From positions 372,001 to 436,000 of the forward strand of contig NZ_KB907308.1 of NCBI RefSeq assembly GCF_000381925.1: a DNA stretch of 64,000 nucleotides, in the 5' to 3' direction. A program made the position numbers and the translations under genes. Under the pieces are notes generated by a model. The model was not told the origin of the DNA. It saw nothing but the letters and a program-made list of their open reading frames with translations, and did not search any database. The stretch is from Nocardia sp. BMG111209 (GTDB taxonomy: Bacteria > Actinomycetota > Actinomycetes > Mycobacteriales > Mycobacteriaceae). This document shows, one piece after another, positions 34,737 through 43,950 of this stretch (within the stretch, counting starts at the first letter, position 1; every line of letters starts with the position of its first letter).

Positions 34737-35968
34737 TTCAGCACAGGCAGCACACCGGGAATCGGCCGTGGCGAACCGGACAACACCTCCGACGCCGGCA
34801 CACCGAGCCACGTCTGGGCAAGCGTGGCATGGAATTCGGCCATCGGCACGGTGGCGATCACGTTGTCGTCGGCATCGAGGCGGCGCAGCGACGGCGGCTC
34901 ACCGGCCAGGCCCGCGACGGTGGGGCCCATCAGCAGGGCGGTCCCGGCGGCGCCGTGATCGAGACCGTAGCCGTCGTTCTCCGGTACCCGGCGGCCGAAT
35001 TCGCTGTGCGCGGCGATCAGCACCCGGTCGGCGAGACCGCGGCGGGCCAGGTCGTCGCGGAATGTGCCCACGGCGGCATCGAATTCGGTCATGAGCGCGT
35101 CGAACCGATCGGGATGTCCGGTGTGCGTGTCGAAGTCGGCCTCCATCGGGACGTGCACGATCCGCAGTCCGAGCCGTTCGTCGGCCAACAGCTGTGCGGC
35201 CAGTTGCAATTGGGCCCCGAGAGCGGATTCGGGATAGCCCTGCTGCTCCGAGGGCAGTTCGGCCACCGCGTCCGAGAAACGCATCGCGGTGGCCGTGCCG
35301 GTGCGGGCCGCGGCCAGCAGCGGACCGTCCGCGGCGTCCGGGCGCGCGGCGGCCCGGTGCGCGGCCAGCCACACCTCGGTCAGCGCGTCGTCCTCGTCGA
35401 AAGCCGGGAATCTGCCGTTGTTTCCGGGATCCACCGACAGGGTGGTCACCCGCCTGCAGGCCAGCGCCGGGGTCGCGCCGAGCCCCAGCGAGACGCCGAC
35501 GGCGGGTGCGCCCGGATCGCCGAGCACGTCGCAGAGTCGGCCGAGGAATCCGGTGTCCGGCCGCACCCGGCCGTCGGGATCCCCGGTCTGCCAGCGGTTC
35601 ATCATCTCGAAGTGCGACAGGTCCGGCGCGGCGACGCCGACGCCCGCGACCACCGTGGCGCCCTGCTGCGCCACCCGGGTGAGCGCGGGATGGTAGCCCC
35701 AGTTCCGGTCGATGGCGTGCAGCTGCCCCGCCGGGATCGCGGTGTTCGGGCGCAGCCGCCGGTAATCGGAGTCCCCGATCGGCGCCACCATCGACAAACC
35801 GTCACAGCCACCGGCCATTTCGATCACGACCAGCCGCCGTTGCCCCACCGGCCCGGGGCGCAGGATCGGCCGCCGCCAGCCCTTGCGCGCACACGCGCCG
35901 AATACGCCGGTGGCGCCGAGCACTCCGGCCTGCAGCACCTTCCGGCGCTGCACCGTCGTCCGATTCAT
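34733..35968 (-). CDS. DUF1501 family Tat-exported protein
   Basis: Protein of 411 residues in the sulfatase/alkaline-phosphatase-like DUF1501 family. The signal region TVQRRKVLQAGVLGATGVFGAC carries a twin arginine and possibly a lipobox. The body has RLVVIEMAGGCDGLSMVAP, DTHTGHPDRFDALMTEFDAAVGTFRDDL and AAHSEFGRRVPENDGYGLDHGAAGTALLMG, with the metal-type Asp/His residues typical of the family. DUF1501 genes are usually paired with DUF1800, and that pair is found here. Biochemical role unknown. Confidence 0.9.
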   Translation of the reverse strand: MNRTTVQRRKVLQAGVLGATGVFGACARKGWRRPILRPGPVGQRRLVVIEMAGGCDGLSMVAPIGDSDYRRLRPNTAIPAGQLHAIDRNWGYHPALTRVAQQGATVVAGVGVAAPDLSHFEMMNRWQTGDPDGRVRPDTGFLGRLCDVLGDPGAPAVGVSLGLGATPALACRRVTTLSVDPGNNGRFPAFDEDDALTEVWLAAHRAAARPDAADGPLLAAARTGTATAMRFSDAVAELPSEQQGYPESALGAQLQLAAQLLADERLGLRIVHVPMEADFDTHTGHPDRFDALMTEFDAAVGTFRDDLARRGLADRVLIAAHSEFGRRVPENDGYGLDHGAAGTALLMGPTVAGLAGEPPSLRRLDADDNVIATVPMAEFHATLAQTWLGVPASEVLSGSPRPIPGVLPVLK

Positions 35969-36027
35969 GGTCGCCGTTCCTGCCTTTCGCTTGTCGTGTC
36001 GTCCGGATCGCCTCCCGGGGGAGGGGT

Positions 36028-36057
36028 GGCGGGCACCGCCGGAATCCGGTGCCCGCC
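36028..36057 (-). terminator. Hairpin between DUF1800 and DUF1501 genes
   Basis: Perfect 11-bp arms GGCGGGCACCG (36028-36038) and CGGTGCCCGCC (36047-36057) with an 8-nt loop. It lies within the 205-bp gap of an apparent operon. It may be a partial terminator or attenuator setting different expression of the two genes. No gene is seen in the gap. Confidence 0.5.
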
Positions 36058-36173
36058 CGGCCGTCGAGGGATCGGCCGTCTGGTGGTCGCGCATCACATA
36101 TCGGGCAGAAGCGGCGACGGTCCGTGCTCGGCCCCGGGGCACAGCCGAGCACGCGGGTAGGACCGCCGGTCGC

Positions 36174-37397
36174 TCATGCGAGCGCGAATTCCGGAGAAGC
36201 CAGGATCAGCGCGAGCAGGACCGCGGACCGCTGCAGCGGCTCCCGATCGCGCAACCGCACGTGCAGTTCACGTGCGGCGGAAGTCGTTGTCGCGGAGGGC
36301 CGGTAGAGACCGGCGCGGGCGAAGGCGGCGGCCACGGGATCCGCGGCGCCGGCGATCTCGGGTAGCGCCGGAGCCCGCACCGCGAGCGCGGACCGGGCCA
36401 CCGCACAACTCGGCGCGAGCCACTGCGGACCGGTCGGCCACCCCGCGACACTGGGCGGCGCGAACGGCACCTGCCCGAGAGCGGTGAGCGTGTCGTAAGC
36501 CGTTGCCGCATCGTCGATTCCGCAGGCAGACAGCGCGGCCACCACCCATTCGATCGGATACCGCGGCCGGGTCTCACGGGCCGCCGGGAACGAATCGTCG
36601 TGCAGGATCGCCGAAACCAGCGGCGCGATCTCGAGATTCGCGGTCCGGAACACCGCGGCCAGATCGTCGAGCCGCTCCGGCGACGGATCGGTGCCGAGGA
36701 AGAACCGGTGCAGCGCCGCGGCCACGAACCGCGCGCAGGCCGGATGGTCACATACCGCGTCGACCACATCGCGCGCGCCGGACACCAAGCGCCCGAACAT
36801 CATTCCCGGGAGAACGGCCGCGGACTGGCGATCGAACCGGACCTCCAGATTCTCACCGACGCTCCAGCCCGCCAGCGCGGTCGCCGCCGCGCGCACCTCC
36901 GCCTGCGAATAGTTGCCGTGGCCGAGCGCGAACAGCTCCATCAGCTCCCGGCCGTAATTCTCGTTGGGCGCCTTGGCATCCGAGCCGTCACCGTCGAGAT
37001 AGCGCAACATCGCCGGATCGACGGTGACCGCGTCGAGCAGGGTCCGGAAGTTGCCCAGCGCGTGCCGCCGCAACAGCAGATGCTGATCCCACATCAACTG
37101 CCAGGAATCGACCTTCTCGTGACTGGAGGTGAGATGCGCGTGCCAGAACCAGACCAGCTTCTCGTGCACCCCCGCGGCCGGATGCCGCATCGCCTGCAAC
37201 CAGATCGCCAGCGGCCCGGCGGTATCGTCGTCGGACTCCTCGTCGAACCGCGGCAACCCGGGCGTCACCGGCGGTGCGGCCAGAACGGTCCCCACCACCC
37301 GATCCGCATCCTGCCCGAGCCTCGACTCGACGGCCCCGGGTAACGGCCCGAAGGTGGTGCGCCGCAAGATATGTGCGATGTTCGCGCGTTCCTCCAT
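36174..37397 (-). CDS. DUF1800 family protein
   Basis: Protein of 407 residues. DUF1800 features are HILRRTTFGPLPGAVE at the start, KLVWFWHAHLTSSHEK, LLDAVTVDPAMLRYLDGDGSDAKAPNENYGRELMELFALGHGNYSQAEV and a C-terminal SPEFALA. No signal peptide is obvious, whereas its usual partner DUF1501 (next gene) is Tat-exported. Function unknown; co-occurrence with DUF1501 is well known. It heads the minus-strand operon that ends with a two-component system. Confidence 0.9.
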   Translation of the reverse strand: MEERANIAHILRRTTFGPLPGAVESRLGQDADRVVGTVLAAPPVTPGLPRFDEESDDDTAGPLAIWLQAMRHPAAGVHEKLVWFWHAHLTSSHEKVDSWQLMWDQHLLLRRHALGNFRTLLDAVTVDPAMLRYLDGDGSDAKAPNENYGRELMELFALGHGNYSQAEVRAAATALAGWSVGENLEVRFDRQSAAVLPGMMFGRLVSGARDVVDAVCDHPACARFVAAALHRFFLGTDPSPERLDDLAAVFRTANLEIAPLVSAILHDDSFPAARETRPRYPIEWVVAALSACGIDDAATAYDTLTALGQVPFAPPSVAGWPTGPQWLAPSCAVARSALAVRAPALPEIAGAADPVAAAFARAGLYRPSATTTSAARELHVRLRDREPLQRSAVLLALILASPEFALA

Positions 37398-37467
37398 GCC
37401 CGCGACGATGCCAGGGGGCGGGTGAGGAATTCGTGAAGGTGCGGGCGGTCCGTGCCGCCCGCGGGAT

Positions 37468-37563
37468 TCAGGCGGCGGCGCCGAGGGCGGCGGCGATCAC
37501 GACCGGGATCAGATACAGCAGCGGGAATCCCACGTGGCCGTAGGCGCGGGGCGCGACCGACAT
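37468..37563 (-). CDS. Possible 31-residue membrane peptide
   Basis: Short ORF with ATG at 37563, encoding a Tyr/Gly-containing head (MSVAPRAYGHVGFP) followed by a single hydrophobic helix of about 17 residues (LLYLIPVVIAAALG). CGGAG lies about 8 nt upstream. It sits in an otherwise empty 343-bp gap between the unknown gene at 37741 and DUF1800, on the same strand as both. A GCGGGCGG/CCGCCCGC hairpin (37441-37462) follows it. No homologue is known to me; it could be chance coding in GC-rich DNA. Confidence 0.45.
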   Translation of the reverse strand: MSVAPRAYGHVGFPLLYLIPVVIAAALGAAA

Positions 37564-37581
37564 TGCGCTCTCCGCTCTCGA

Positions 37582-37634
37582 GGGAGCCGGAACCTTCCGG
37601 CTCCCGGCAGAACCGCCGCGGACGCGGTGGTTCT
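37582..37634 (-). promoter_or_regulatory. Two adjacent hairpins upstream of the small membrane ORF
   Basis: GGGAGCCGG/CCGGCTCCC (37582-37590 with 37597-37605; inner A-T pairs extend it) and AGAACCGCCGCG/CGCGGTGGTTCT (37609-37620 with 37623-37634, one G-T). On the minus strand they lie between the stop of the gene at 37741 and the ribosome site of the 31-residue ORF. They may be a terminator for the first gene or a leader structure for the second. The rest of 37635-37740 shows nothing. Confidence 0.5.
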
Positions 37635-37740
37635 GCGTAGTGGACGGAATCCGCGGTCGGAGTGTGACATCCGTACCCGGCAGCGGCAGCGGCAGCGAGA
37701 TGGTCGCATCGCCGGTGACGTCGGTGATGGCGGCGGTATC

Positions 37741-38475
37741 TCAGTCCGCGCCGGGTTGTAAGTGGGTGCAGGCGAGGGGGGTTCGCGGTGGTGCCGGGCC
37801 CGGGTCCGGATCCTCGCCACGCATCGCGGTGATGTACGGGCGCAGGCCGAGGGCCATGTCCACGCAGGCGCCGAGCAGGGCGTCGAGTTCGTCGCGGTCC
37901 ACCCGGCGTTCGACCACCAGCCTGGTGCCGAGGATCGGCACCGGTAGGGCCGCGCCGCCGCGATCCCACCAGAGATGGGTGTCCCACAGTTGATCGATGT
38001 GGTGGGGCGCCCAGCCGGCGACCGTGCGGATCACCTGGACCCGGCCGAACTCGTTGCCCGACTGGTCGAGTACCAGCAGGTGGAACAGGTCGGGTGTGCG
38101 GGGTTCGGCGGGGTGGGGGACGAAGTGGCAGAGGGTGCCGCCGGTGGCGGCGGCCGCGGTGGAGCTGATGCCGTGCAGGATGGTGCCGATCGCGGCGCCG
38201 TCGCCGCGGCGCAGCACGGTCGCGTCGCCGCCGCGCGGCTCCACCAGCACCACCGAACCGTCGGTGTAGGTGAGCCGGTGCCGCGGGCCGGGGGTGCGCC
38301 CCCGGCCGAACAGCGCGCCCAGCCGCGAACGGCCCGCGTCCGGAGCGCGGCCGGCGACGGCGACCGGGTCGTCCGGTCCGCGCCGAAAAGCGAGCGTCCA
38401 CACGCCGGCACCGGCCGAGGCGTCGCGCCCGATCCGGCCCTCGATCATCATTGATCCGTTCCGCAGGCCTGGCAT
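37741..38475 (-). CDS. Conserved-looking protein of unknown function
   Basis: Protein of 244 residues with no signal peptide or membrane helix. It appears beta-rich in the middle (RLTYTDGSVVLVEPRGGDATVLRRGDG, GTLCHFVPHPAEPRTPDLFHLLVLDQSGNEFGRVQVIRT) and helical near the end (DRDELDALLGACVDMALGLRPYI). I do not recognise a family. A second in-frame ATG at 38451 (MIEGRIGRD) is an alternative start. Monocistronic by spacing. Confidence 0.7.
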   Translation of the reverse strand: MPGLRNGSMMIEGRIGRDASAGAGVWTLAFRRGPDDPVAVAGRAPDAGRSRLGALFGRGRTPGPRHRLTYTDGSVVLVEPRGGDATVLRRGDGAAIGTILHGISSTAAAATGGTLCHFVPHPAEPRTPDLFHLLVLDQSGNEFGRVQVIRTVAGWAPHHIDQLWDTHLWWDRGGAALPVPILGTRLVVERRVDRDELDALLGACVDMALGLRPYITAMRGEDPDPGPAPPRTPLACTHLQPGAD

Positions 38476-38722
38476 GGATCCGATCGTAGAACTGTGATCT
38501 AGATCTCACTGGTAAATGGGACGTATCAAACGCTGGCGAGTCCGCTCGGACGGCGACGGTGGCGGTCGAGCGCGGGTCGCCGCTAAACCCACGGCGTGTC
38601 GCACGCGGGAATCGGCCGATCTGTTCCGATTCGCCGGGCAGAACCGCGCGTTACCATCGCAACGGCCGACGCGCTTTCGCGGAACGCGGACACGCACCGG
38701 CAGTCGACGGATGGGATCGAAG

Positions 38723-40045
38723 ATGAACTCTCGCAACAGACGACGACACGGCTCGCGGATCAGGCTTGCGGCACTGGCGGTTTCGATCGTGGCGCTGTGC
38801 GCCGCCGCACCGGCCACCGGCTCGGCCGATCCGCCACCACCGGCCCCACTCGGCGGTGACTTCCTCTGGGGCGTGGCCTCTTCCGGCTTCCAGAGCGAGG
38901 GCTACGCACCGGACAGCAACTGGCGCCGGCACGCCGGCGCGACGGCGCCCGACGCCTACCGCGATTCGGTGGACTTCTACCACCACTATCGCGAGGACAT
39001 CGCGCTGGCAAAGGATCTCGGCGTGAAGGTGTACCGGGTCAGCGTCGAATGGGCGCGCATCCAGCCGCAGCCGGGTGTGTGGGACGAGGACGGTTTCACC
39101 TTCTACGACAACGTGATCGGCGCGATCCGGGCGGCCGGGATGCGGCCGATGATCACCCTCGACCACTGGGTGTATCCCGGCTGGGAGGCCGACCGCGGCG
39201 GCTGGGCCCAGCCCGGCATGGTGGACGACTGGCTCGCCTCGGCCCGGCGGGTCGTGGACCGTTACGCCGGCGACGATCCGCTGTGGGTCACGATCAACGA
39301 ACCGTTCGACTACCCGCGGCTGATGGTGAGCCAGGGCCAGTTGCGCCAGGATCAGATCCCCGCGATGTACGACCGCCTGATCGCCGTGCACAATTCGATC
39401 TACGACTACATCCACGCCCGGCAGCCGGACGCGATGGTGACCAGCAACGTGTCGTATCTCCCACTGGTGGAGACGCTGACCGCGCTGGCCTTCGAGGATC
39501 GGATCGCCGCCAAGCTCGACTACGTCGGAATCGACTACTACTACGGCGAACCGCCCGGCTCCGCCGCGCTGAACAATCCGCCGTGGCTGGATCCCCTACA
39601 GCCCGAGGGCATCTACTACGCGCTGCGGCACTACGCCCGCCAATTCCCCGGCAAGCCACTGTTCGTCGTCGAGAACGGCATGGCCACCCTGGACGGCAAA
39701 CCCCGGCAGGACGGCTGGACCCGCGCCGACGATCTGCGCGACACGGTCTACTGGCTGCAACGCGCCCGCGCCGACGGCCTGAACGTCATCGGCTACAACT
39801 ACTGGAGTCTCACCGACAACTACGAATGGGGCAGTTACGCACCGCGTTTCGGGCTCTACACGGTCGACGTCACCACCGATCCGGCACTGACCCGCCACCC
39901 CACCGACGCGGTCCCCGCCTACCGGGACCTGATCGCCGCGGGCGGCGTCCCGGGCGACTACGTCCTGTCCCATCCGACCACCCCCTGCTCGGCGGTCGAC
40001 CCGCCGTTCAGCTGCTTGCAACCGGTGACCGGGCCCTCCCGCTGA
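38723..40045 (+). CDS. Secreted glycoside hydrolase family 1 (beta-glucosidase-like)
   Basis: GH1 enzyme of 440 residues that should cleave beta-linked glucosides or related sugars by a retaining mechanism. Acid/base Glu193 lies in TINEP and nucleophile Glu317 in VVENG. Other hallmarks are DFLWGVASSGFQSEG, VSVEWARIQP and NYWSLTDNYEWGSYAPRFGLYTVD. The N-terminus has a clear Sec signal (RIRLAALAVSIVALCAAAPATGSA), unusual because most GH1 enzymes are intracellular. Starts at 38711 and 38516 are also in frame; 38723 gives the cleanest signal. The stretch 38476-38722 holds only the promoter region. Confidence 0.92.
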   Translation: MNSRNRRRHGSRIRLAALAVSIVALCAAAPATGSADPPPPAPLGGDFLWGVASSGFQSEGYAPDSNWRRHAGATAPDAYRDSVDFYHHYREDIALAKDLGVKVYRVSVEWARIQPQPGVWDEDGFTFYDNVIGAIRAAGMRPMITLDHWVYPGWEADRGGWAQPGMVDDWLASARRVVDRYAGDDPLWVTINEPFDYPRLMVSQGQLRQDQIPAMYDRLIAVHNSIYDYIHARQPDAMVTSNVSYLPLVETLTALAFEDRIAAKLDYVGIDYYYGEPPGSAALNNPPWLDPLQPEGIYYALRHYARQFPGKPLFVVENGMATLDGKPRQDGWTRADDLRDTVYWLQRARADGLNVIGYNYWSLTDNYEWGSYAPRFGLYTVDVTTDPALTRHPTDAVPAYRDLIAAGGVPGDYVLSHPTTPCSAVDPPFSCLQPVTGPSR

Positions 40046-40052
40046 CCGGCGG

Positions 40053-40700
40053 TCAATCCTGGTCGTGCTGAAGGTATTCCAGTACGGCCAGGACGCGGCG
40101 GTTGCCGTCGGTGTCGGCGGGGAGGTCCAGTTTCGCGAAGATGTTGTTGATGTGCTTGCTGACGGCCTGCTGGCTGAGTACCAGGGTCGCGGCGATTCCG
40201 CCGTTGTTGCGGCCTTCGGCCATGAGCGACAACACTTCTCGTTCGCGGTCGGTGAGGCGGGCGAGTCCGCTGTGCCGATGGGCGACCATCGCGGCGACGA
40301 CCTTCGGGTCGAGAACGGTGCCGCCCGCGGCCACCCGGTGGATGGCGTCCAGGAACATGTCGATGTGCGCGACCCGGTCCTTGAGCAGGTAGCCGAGCGC
40401 GCCGTCACCGGAACGCATCAGTTCGCGGGCGTAGAGCTGTTCGACGTATTGGCTGAGTACCAGGACCGGCAGGCCGGGCCGGCGCCGGCGCGCCTCGATC
40501 GCGGCGACCAGACCCTCGTTGGTGAAGGTGGGCGGCATCCGGACATCGAGGATCACCAGGTCGGGGCGTTCCCGCTCGACGGCCTCGGGCAGACCCGCGG
40601 CGTCGTCCAGCCCGGCCGCGACCTCGATGTCGTGCGCGGTGAGCAGTCTGGTCAGGCCGTCGCGGAGCAGCACCGAATCCTCGGCGATCACAACGCGCAC
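40053..40700 (-). CDS. NarL/LuxR-type response regulator
   Basis: Protein of 215 residues: a receiver domain with phosphoacceptor Asp in DLVILDVRMPPT and Lys in GYLLKDR, and a C-terminal LuxR HTH (LTDREREVLSLMAEGRNNGGIAATLVLSQQAVSKHINNIFAKLDL). The GTG at 40700 lies inside the end of the kinase gene (13-nt overlap). It is the last gene of the ABC exporter operon and probably its transcriptional controller. Confidence 0.93.
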   Translation of the reverse strand: MRVVIAEDSVLLRDGLTRLLTAHDIEVAAGLDDAAGLPEAVERERPDLVILDVRMPPTFTNEGLVAAIEARRRRPGLPVLVLSQYVEQLYARELMRSGDGALGYLLKDRVAHIDMFLDAIHRVAAGGTVLDPKVVAAMVAHRHSGLARLTDREREVLSLMAEGRNNGGIAATLVLSQQAVSKHINNIFAKLDLPADTDGNRRVLAVLEYLQHDQD

Positions 40701-41749
40701 GGCAGCTCCATGATCACATCGGTGGGACCGCCCGGCGGACTGCGCAATTCGAGGGTGCCGTCGAACACCTCCAGGCGGCGGACCACGCCGCGCAGTCCGG
40801 TGCCGCGATCGAAGCGGGCCCCGCCGACACCGTTGTCGCCGACGACCACCGACAGCAGACCGTCGCCGTAACCGATCGTGACGGTGGCGCGGTCGGCCCG
40901 GCTGTGCTTGACCACGTTGGCGAGGCATTCGGAGACGGCGAAATACAGGGCCGACTCGAGCGGCGCCGGCGGCCGGGCGGGGAGCACCGCGGTCACGGTG
41001 GTGGCGACCGACAGGTCCACGGCCAGCGCCTCGAGGGCTCCGACCAGGCCGCGGTCGCCGAGTACCGGCGGGTGGATGCCGCGCATGACGGTGCGCAGGT
41101 CCTCGAGGGCCGCGAGGGCGCCGGCCCGCGCCTCCGCGACGAGGTCCCCGGCCGCCGCGGGATCGCGCGCGACCAGGCGCTCGGTCAGGCCGAGTGTCAT
41201 CGCCACCGACACCAGGCGGGCCTGGGCGCCGTCGTGCAGATCCCGTTCGATGCGTTCCAGCTCCGCCGCCCGCACGTCCAGCGCGTCGCGGCGGGTCCGG
41301 GTCAGCACGTCGACCCGCTCGGCCAATTCCTGCTCGCGGCTCGGCGGCAGCCGGCGCAGCACCCGCCAGTGCGCGGCGAGCAATGCGGTCATGATCGGCA
41401 ACGGCCATGCGGGCCAGAAGAATCCGTCGCCGACCAGGGCCCACGCGCCGATCTGGATGCCGTTCACCAGCAGGAACACATCCCGGTGCACGATCCAGAA
41501 TCGGCGCCGGCCGGCCGGTGCGCGCACCACGTCGCGCACCGCGAGCACCACCGAAATCAGGATGGCCCAGCCGAACCAGACCCAGCGCGGCCAGAAGTAC
41601 CTGGCGCCACCGGCATACCACAACCACAGCTGGAAGATCCCGTCCGCCACCGCCAGAGTCGTGAGCGCGGTCAGCGCCACGGCCCAGCGGGACGGCCGCC
41701 GACGCACCTCGGTACCGTGCGCGGTGACCGGCTCGCCGGGCCCGCTCAT
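40688..41749 (-). CDS. Sensor histidine kinase (NarL-partner, HisKA_3 type)
   Basis: Protein of 353 residues with about four membrane helices in residues 20-120 and no large extracellular sensor, so it may read the membrane or the partner permease directly. HisKA_3 motif ERIERDLHDGAQARLVSVA contains the phosphoacceptor His; the ATPase shows ECLANVVKHSRA, VVVGDNGVGGA and GTGLRGVVRRL. The ATG overlaps the permease stop by one base. Confidence 0.93.
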   Translation of the reverse strand: MSGPGEPVTAHGTEVRRRPSRWAVALTALTTLAVADGIFQLWLWYAGGARYFWPRWVWFGWAILISVVLAVRDVVRAPAGRRRFWIVHRDVFLLVNGIQIGAWALVGDGFFWPAWPLPIMTALLAAHWRVLRRLPPSREQELAERVDVLTRTRRDALDVRAAELERIERDLHDGAQARLVSVAMTLGLTERLVARDPAAAGDLVAEARAGALAALEDLRTVMRGIHPPVLGDRGLVGALEALAVDLSVATTVTAVLPARPPAPLESALYFAVSECLANVVKHSRADRATVTIGYGDGLLSVVVGDNGVGGARFDRGTGLRGVVRRLEVFDGTLELRSPPGGPTDVIMELPCAL

Positions 41750-43107
41750 CAGGCCACCTGCGCGTGCAGGACCGTGATCGGATCAATGCGGTTGCCGCGC
41801 CGGGTCACCAGCACCGCGGTGACCATGGTCAGCGTGGCGACGACCGCGACGACCGCGAGATAGACGCCGATCGATACGGGCGGGACCGCGCGATGGGTGA
41901 TCCGGGCGCCGAACGGCACGATGGTGACCAGTGCGCCGATGGTGCCGAACAGCAGTCCGACGCCGAGCACGAGGCCGTATTCCGTGCACACGAGGCCGAG
42001 CAGCCGGCGCGGGGTGGCGCCGATCAGCCGCTGCTGCGCGAACTCCCGGCGCCGATCGGCGAGGGTGACGACGACGAGGTTGACCAGCATCACCGCCGCG
42101 AACATGGAAATCACACCCACCATTACATAATTCAGGGTCTCGACGCTCCGGTCACCGGGATTCGTCGCAGTGTGAACCGAATTGGTGATCAACTGCATAT
42201 ACAGGGTACCGGTCGCGACGCTGGTGGCGACCACGACCGGCATCATCGGGGTCGCCGCGCGCTGTAGTCGTTGCCGGATCGAGGCGAGGACGATCGCGCC
42301 GGACTGCCCGCCGAGCAACCGCACCGCGGGCGCGAGGACCGTGACGGCCGCGCCGACGAGTAGCGGTGCGAGCAGCGCGAATCCGATTCCGGCGAGGATG
42401 CATCCTTCCGCGGCAACGGATTGCATCGCCTCGGCGTCACCGGCATCGAGGACGGTCGCCGTCACCACGGCGCACGACAGTCCCCCGACGAGCCCGATCA
42501 GCCCGGCCCACAGTTGGATCCGGCCCATCCGCCGAGGGCCGGCGGTCGCGGCGAACAGCGCCTCGCGCACCACACGTTTCGCGGCGCGGCCCGCGGTCAG
42601 CCGGGTGGCCGTCATCGACGCGACGATCGCGATACCGACTCCGATGCCGATCGCCGCCGGCCCGAAGCGGTATCCGACCTCGGCCGACACCTGGTGGGTG
42701 TGGCGCAGCATCGCCAGCAGCGCGAATCCGCCGCCGCATCCGATCGGCAGCGCCGCCACCGCGGCCGCGGCGACCACGAGCCAACTCTCGCGCATGATCA
42801 GCTTGACGACCTGGCGCGGGGTGGCGCCGACGCTGCGCAGCAACGCCAGTTCGGCGGCGCGCTGCCGCGTCGTGACGGCCAGGGCGGCGGCGACCGCGGC
42901 CGCCACGATGATCGTGCCCCAGCCGCCCACCACACTCGCGACGATGATCAGGGTGGTCCGGCTCTCCGACGGCACCCCGGGCTGCGCCGCGGTGTCGAGC
43001 ATGGCGGCGAAGGCCATCACGATGGCGGCGCCGAGGAATACCGAGAGGAATGCGGCGGCGAAGGCGCCCAGGCGATTTCGCAGCGAGGCGAGTGCGACGG
43101 CGTTCAT
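41749..43107 (-). CDS. FtsX-like ABC transporter permease
   Basis: Permease of 452 residues with an N-terminal helix, an extracellular region, and two sets of FtsX/MacB-type helices (AAAVAAALAVTTRQRAAELALLRSVGATPRQVVKLIMRE; VVTLADRRREFAQQRLIGATPRRLLGLV). The repeated REFAxLRxxGATxxQ pattern is diagnostic of FtsX-like permeases. ATGA overlap with the ATPase. In this family the protein exports or extracts lipids, peptides or antibiotics, or acts mechanically. Substrate unknown. Confidence 0.91.
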   Translation of the reverse strand: MNAVALASLRNRLGAFAAAFLSVFLGAAIVMAFAAMLDTAAQPGVPSESRTTLIIVASVVGGWGTIIVAAAVAAALAVTTRQRAAELALLRSVGATPRQVVKLIMRESWLVVAAAAVAALPIGCGGGFALLAMLRHTHQVSAEVGYRFGPAAIGIGVGIAIVASMTATRLTAGRAAKRVVREALFAATAGPRRMGRIQLWAGLIGLVGGLSCAVVTATVLDAGDAEAMQSVAAEGCILAGIGFALLAPLLVGAAVTVLAPAVRLLGGQSGAIVLASIRQRLQRAATPMMPVVVATSVATGTLYMQLITNSVHTATNPGDRSVETLNYVMVGVISMFAAVMLVNLVVVTLADRRREFAQQRLIGATPRRLLGLVCTEYGLVLGVGLLFGTIGALVTIVPFGARITHRAVPPVSIGVYLAVVAVVATLTMVTAVLVTRRGNRIDPITVLHAQVA

Positions 43108-43862
43108 GCGCGAGCTCCCGTCCGGGCGGCGGCGTCGCCGAGGTGGGTCATCCGCGCGGCGATCGTCTCGGCGGTCGGGCGGGTCATGGTGTCGACGATC
43201 GCGCCGTCGGCGAGGAATACGACGGTATCCGCGCAGGCGGCGGCCACCGGATCGTGCGTCACCATGACCACGGTCTGCTCGAAGGTGTCGACGGCCTGGC
43301 GCAGCATCAGCAGCACCCGGCGTCCGCTGGTGGTATCCAGTGCGCCCGTGGGCTCGTCCGCGAACAACACCGCCGGGCGGGCCAGCAGGGCGCGCGCGAT
43401 GGCGACCCGCTGCTGCTGCCCGCCGGACAACTCCTGCGGCAGGCGATCGGCCGTCTCGGTCAGCCCGAGACGATCGAGCAGATCCGCACAGGCGCTCCGA
43501 TCGGTCTTCCGTCCGGCGAACATCAACGGCAGCAACACATTCTGGGTGACCGTCAGATACGGGATCAGGTTGTACTGCTGGAACACGAAACCGATGTGCT
43601 CCCGGCGGAATTCGGTGACCGCGTTCTCGTTACCGCGCGGCAGTTCCACACCGCCGACGTAGACCCGCCCCTCGGACGGTTCGTCGAGTCCGGCCGCGCA
43701 CTGGAGCAGTGTGCTCTTACCGGAACCCGACGGCCCCATCACCGAGGTGAAACTCCCGGATCTCAACACCAGGGAGATATTCCGCAATGCCTCCACCGGA
43801 TTCGCCTCGCCGTATCGCTTCGATACCGACACCAGACGCAATGCCTCAGCTCGACCCGTCAT
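43104..43862 (-). CDS. ABC transporter ATP-binding protein (MacB/LolD type)
   Basis: ATPase of 252 residues with Walker A GPSGSGKST, Q-loop FVFQQYNLIPYLTVTQNVLLP, signature LSGGQQQRVAIARALL, Walker B VLFADEPTGALD and switch His (MVTHDP). The Q-loop and DEPTGALD wording are those of the MacB/LolD subfamily that partners FtsX-like permeases, as found next. First gene of the four-gene operon; a 24-bp palindrome lies about 90 bp upstream. Confidence 0.94.
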   Translation of the reverse strand: MTGRAEALRLVSVSKRYGEANPVEALRNISLVLRSGSFTSVMGPSGSGKSTLLQCAAGLDEPSEGRVYVGGVELPRGNENAVTEFRREHIGFVFQQYNLIPYLTVTQNVLLPLMFAGRKTDRSACADLLDRLGLTETADRLPQELSGGQQQRVAIARALLARPAVLFADEPTGALDTTSGRRVLLMLRQAVDTFEQTVVMVTHDPVAAACADTVVFLADGAIVDTMTRPTAETIAARMTHLGDAAARTGARA

Positions 43863-43950
43863 CGCCCGAACCACCCATTTCTCGTAGAAATTCGATGAAT
43901 TCGACGCTAGAAGCCGCGAGCGGACATCGACATCACGCCAGTATCCGTTC

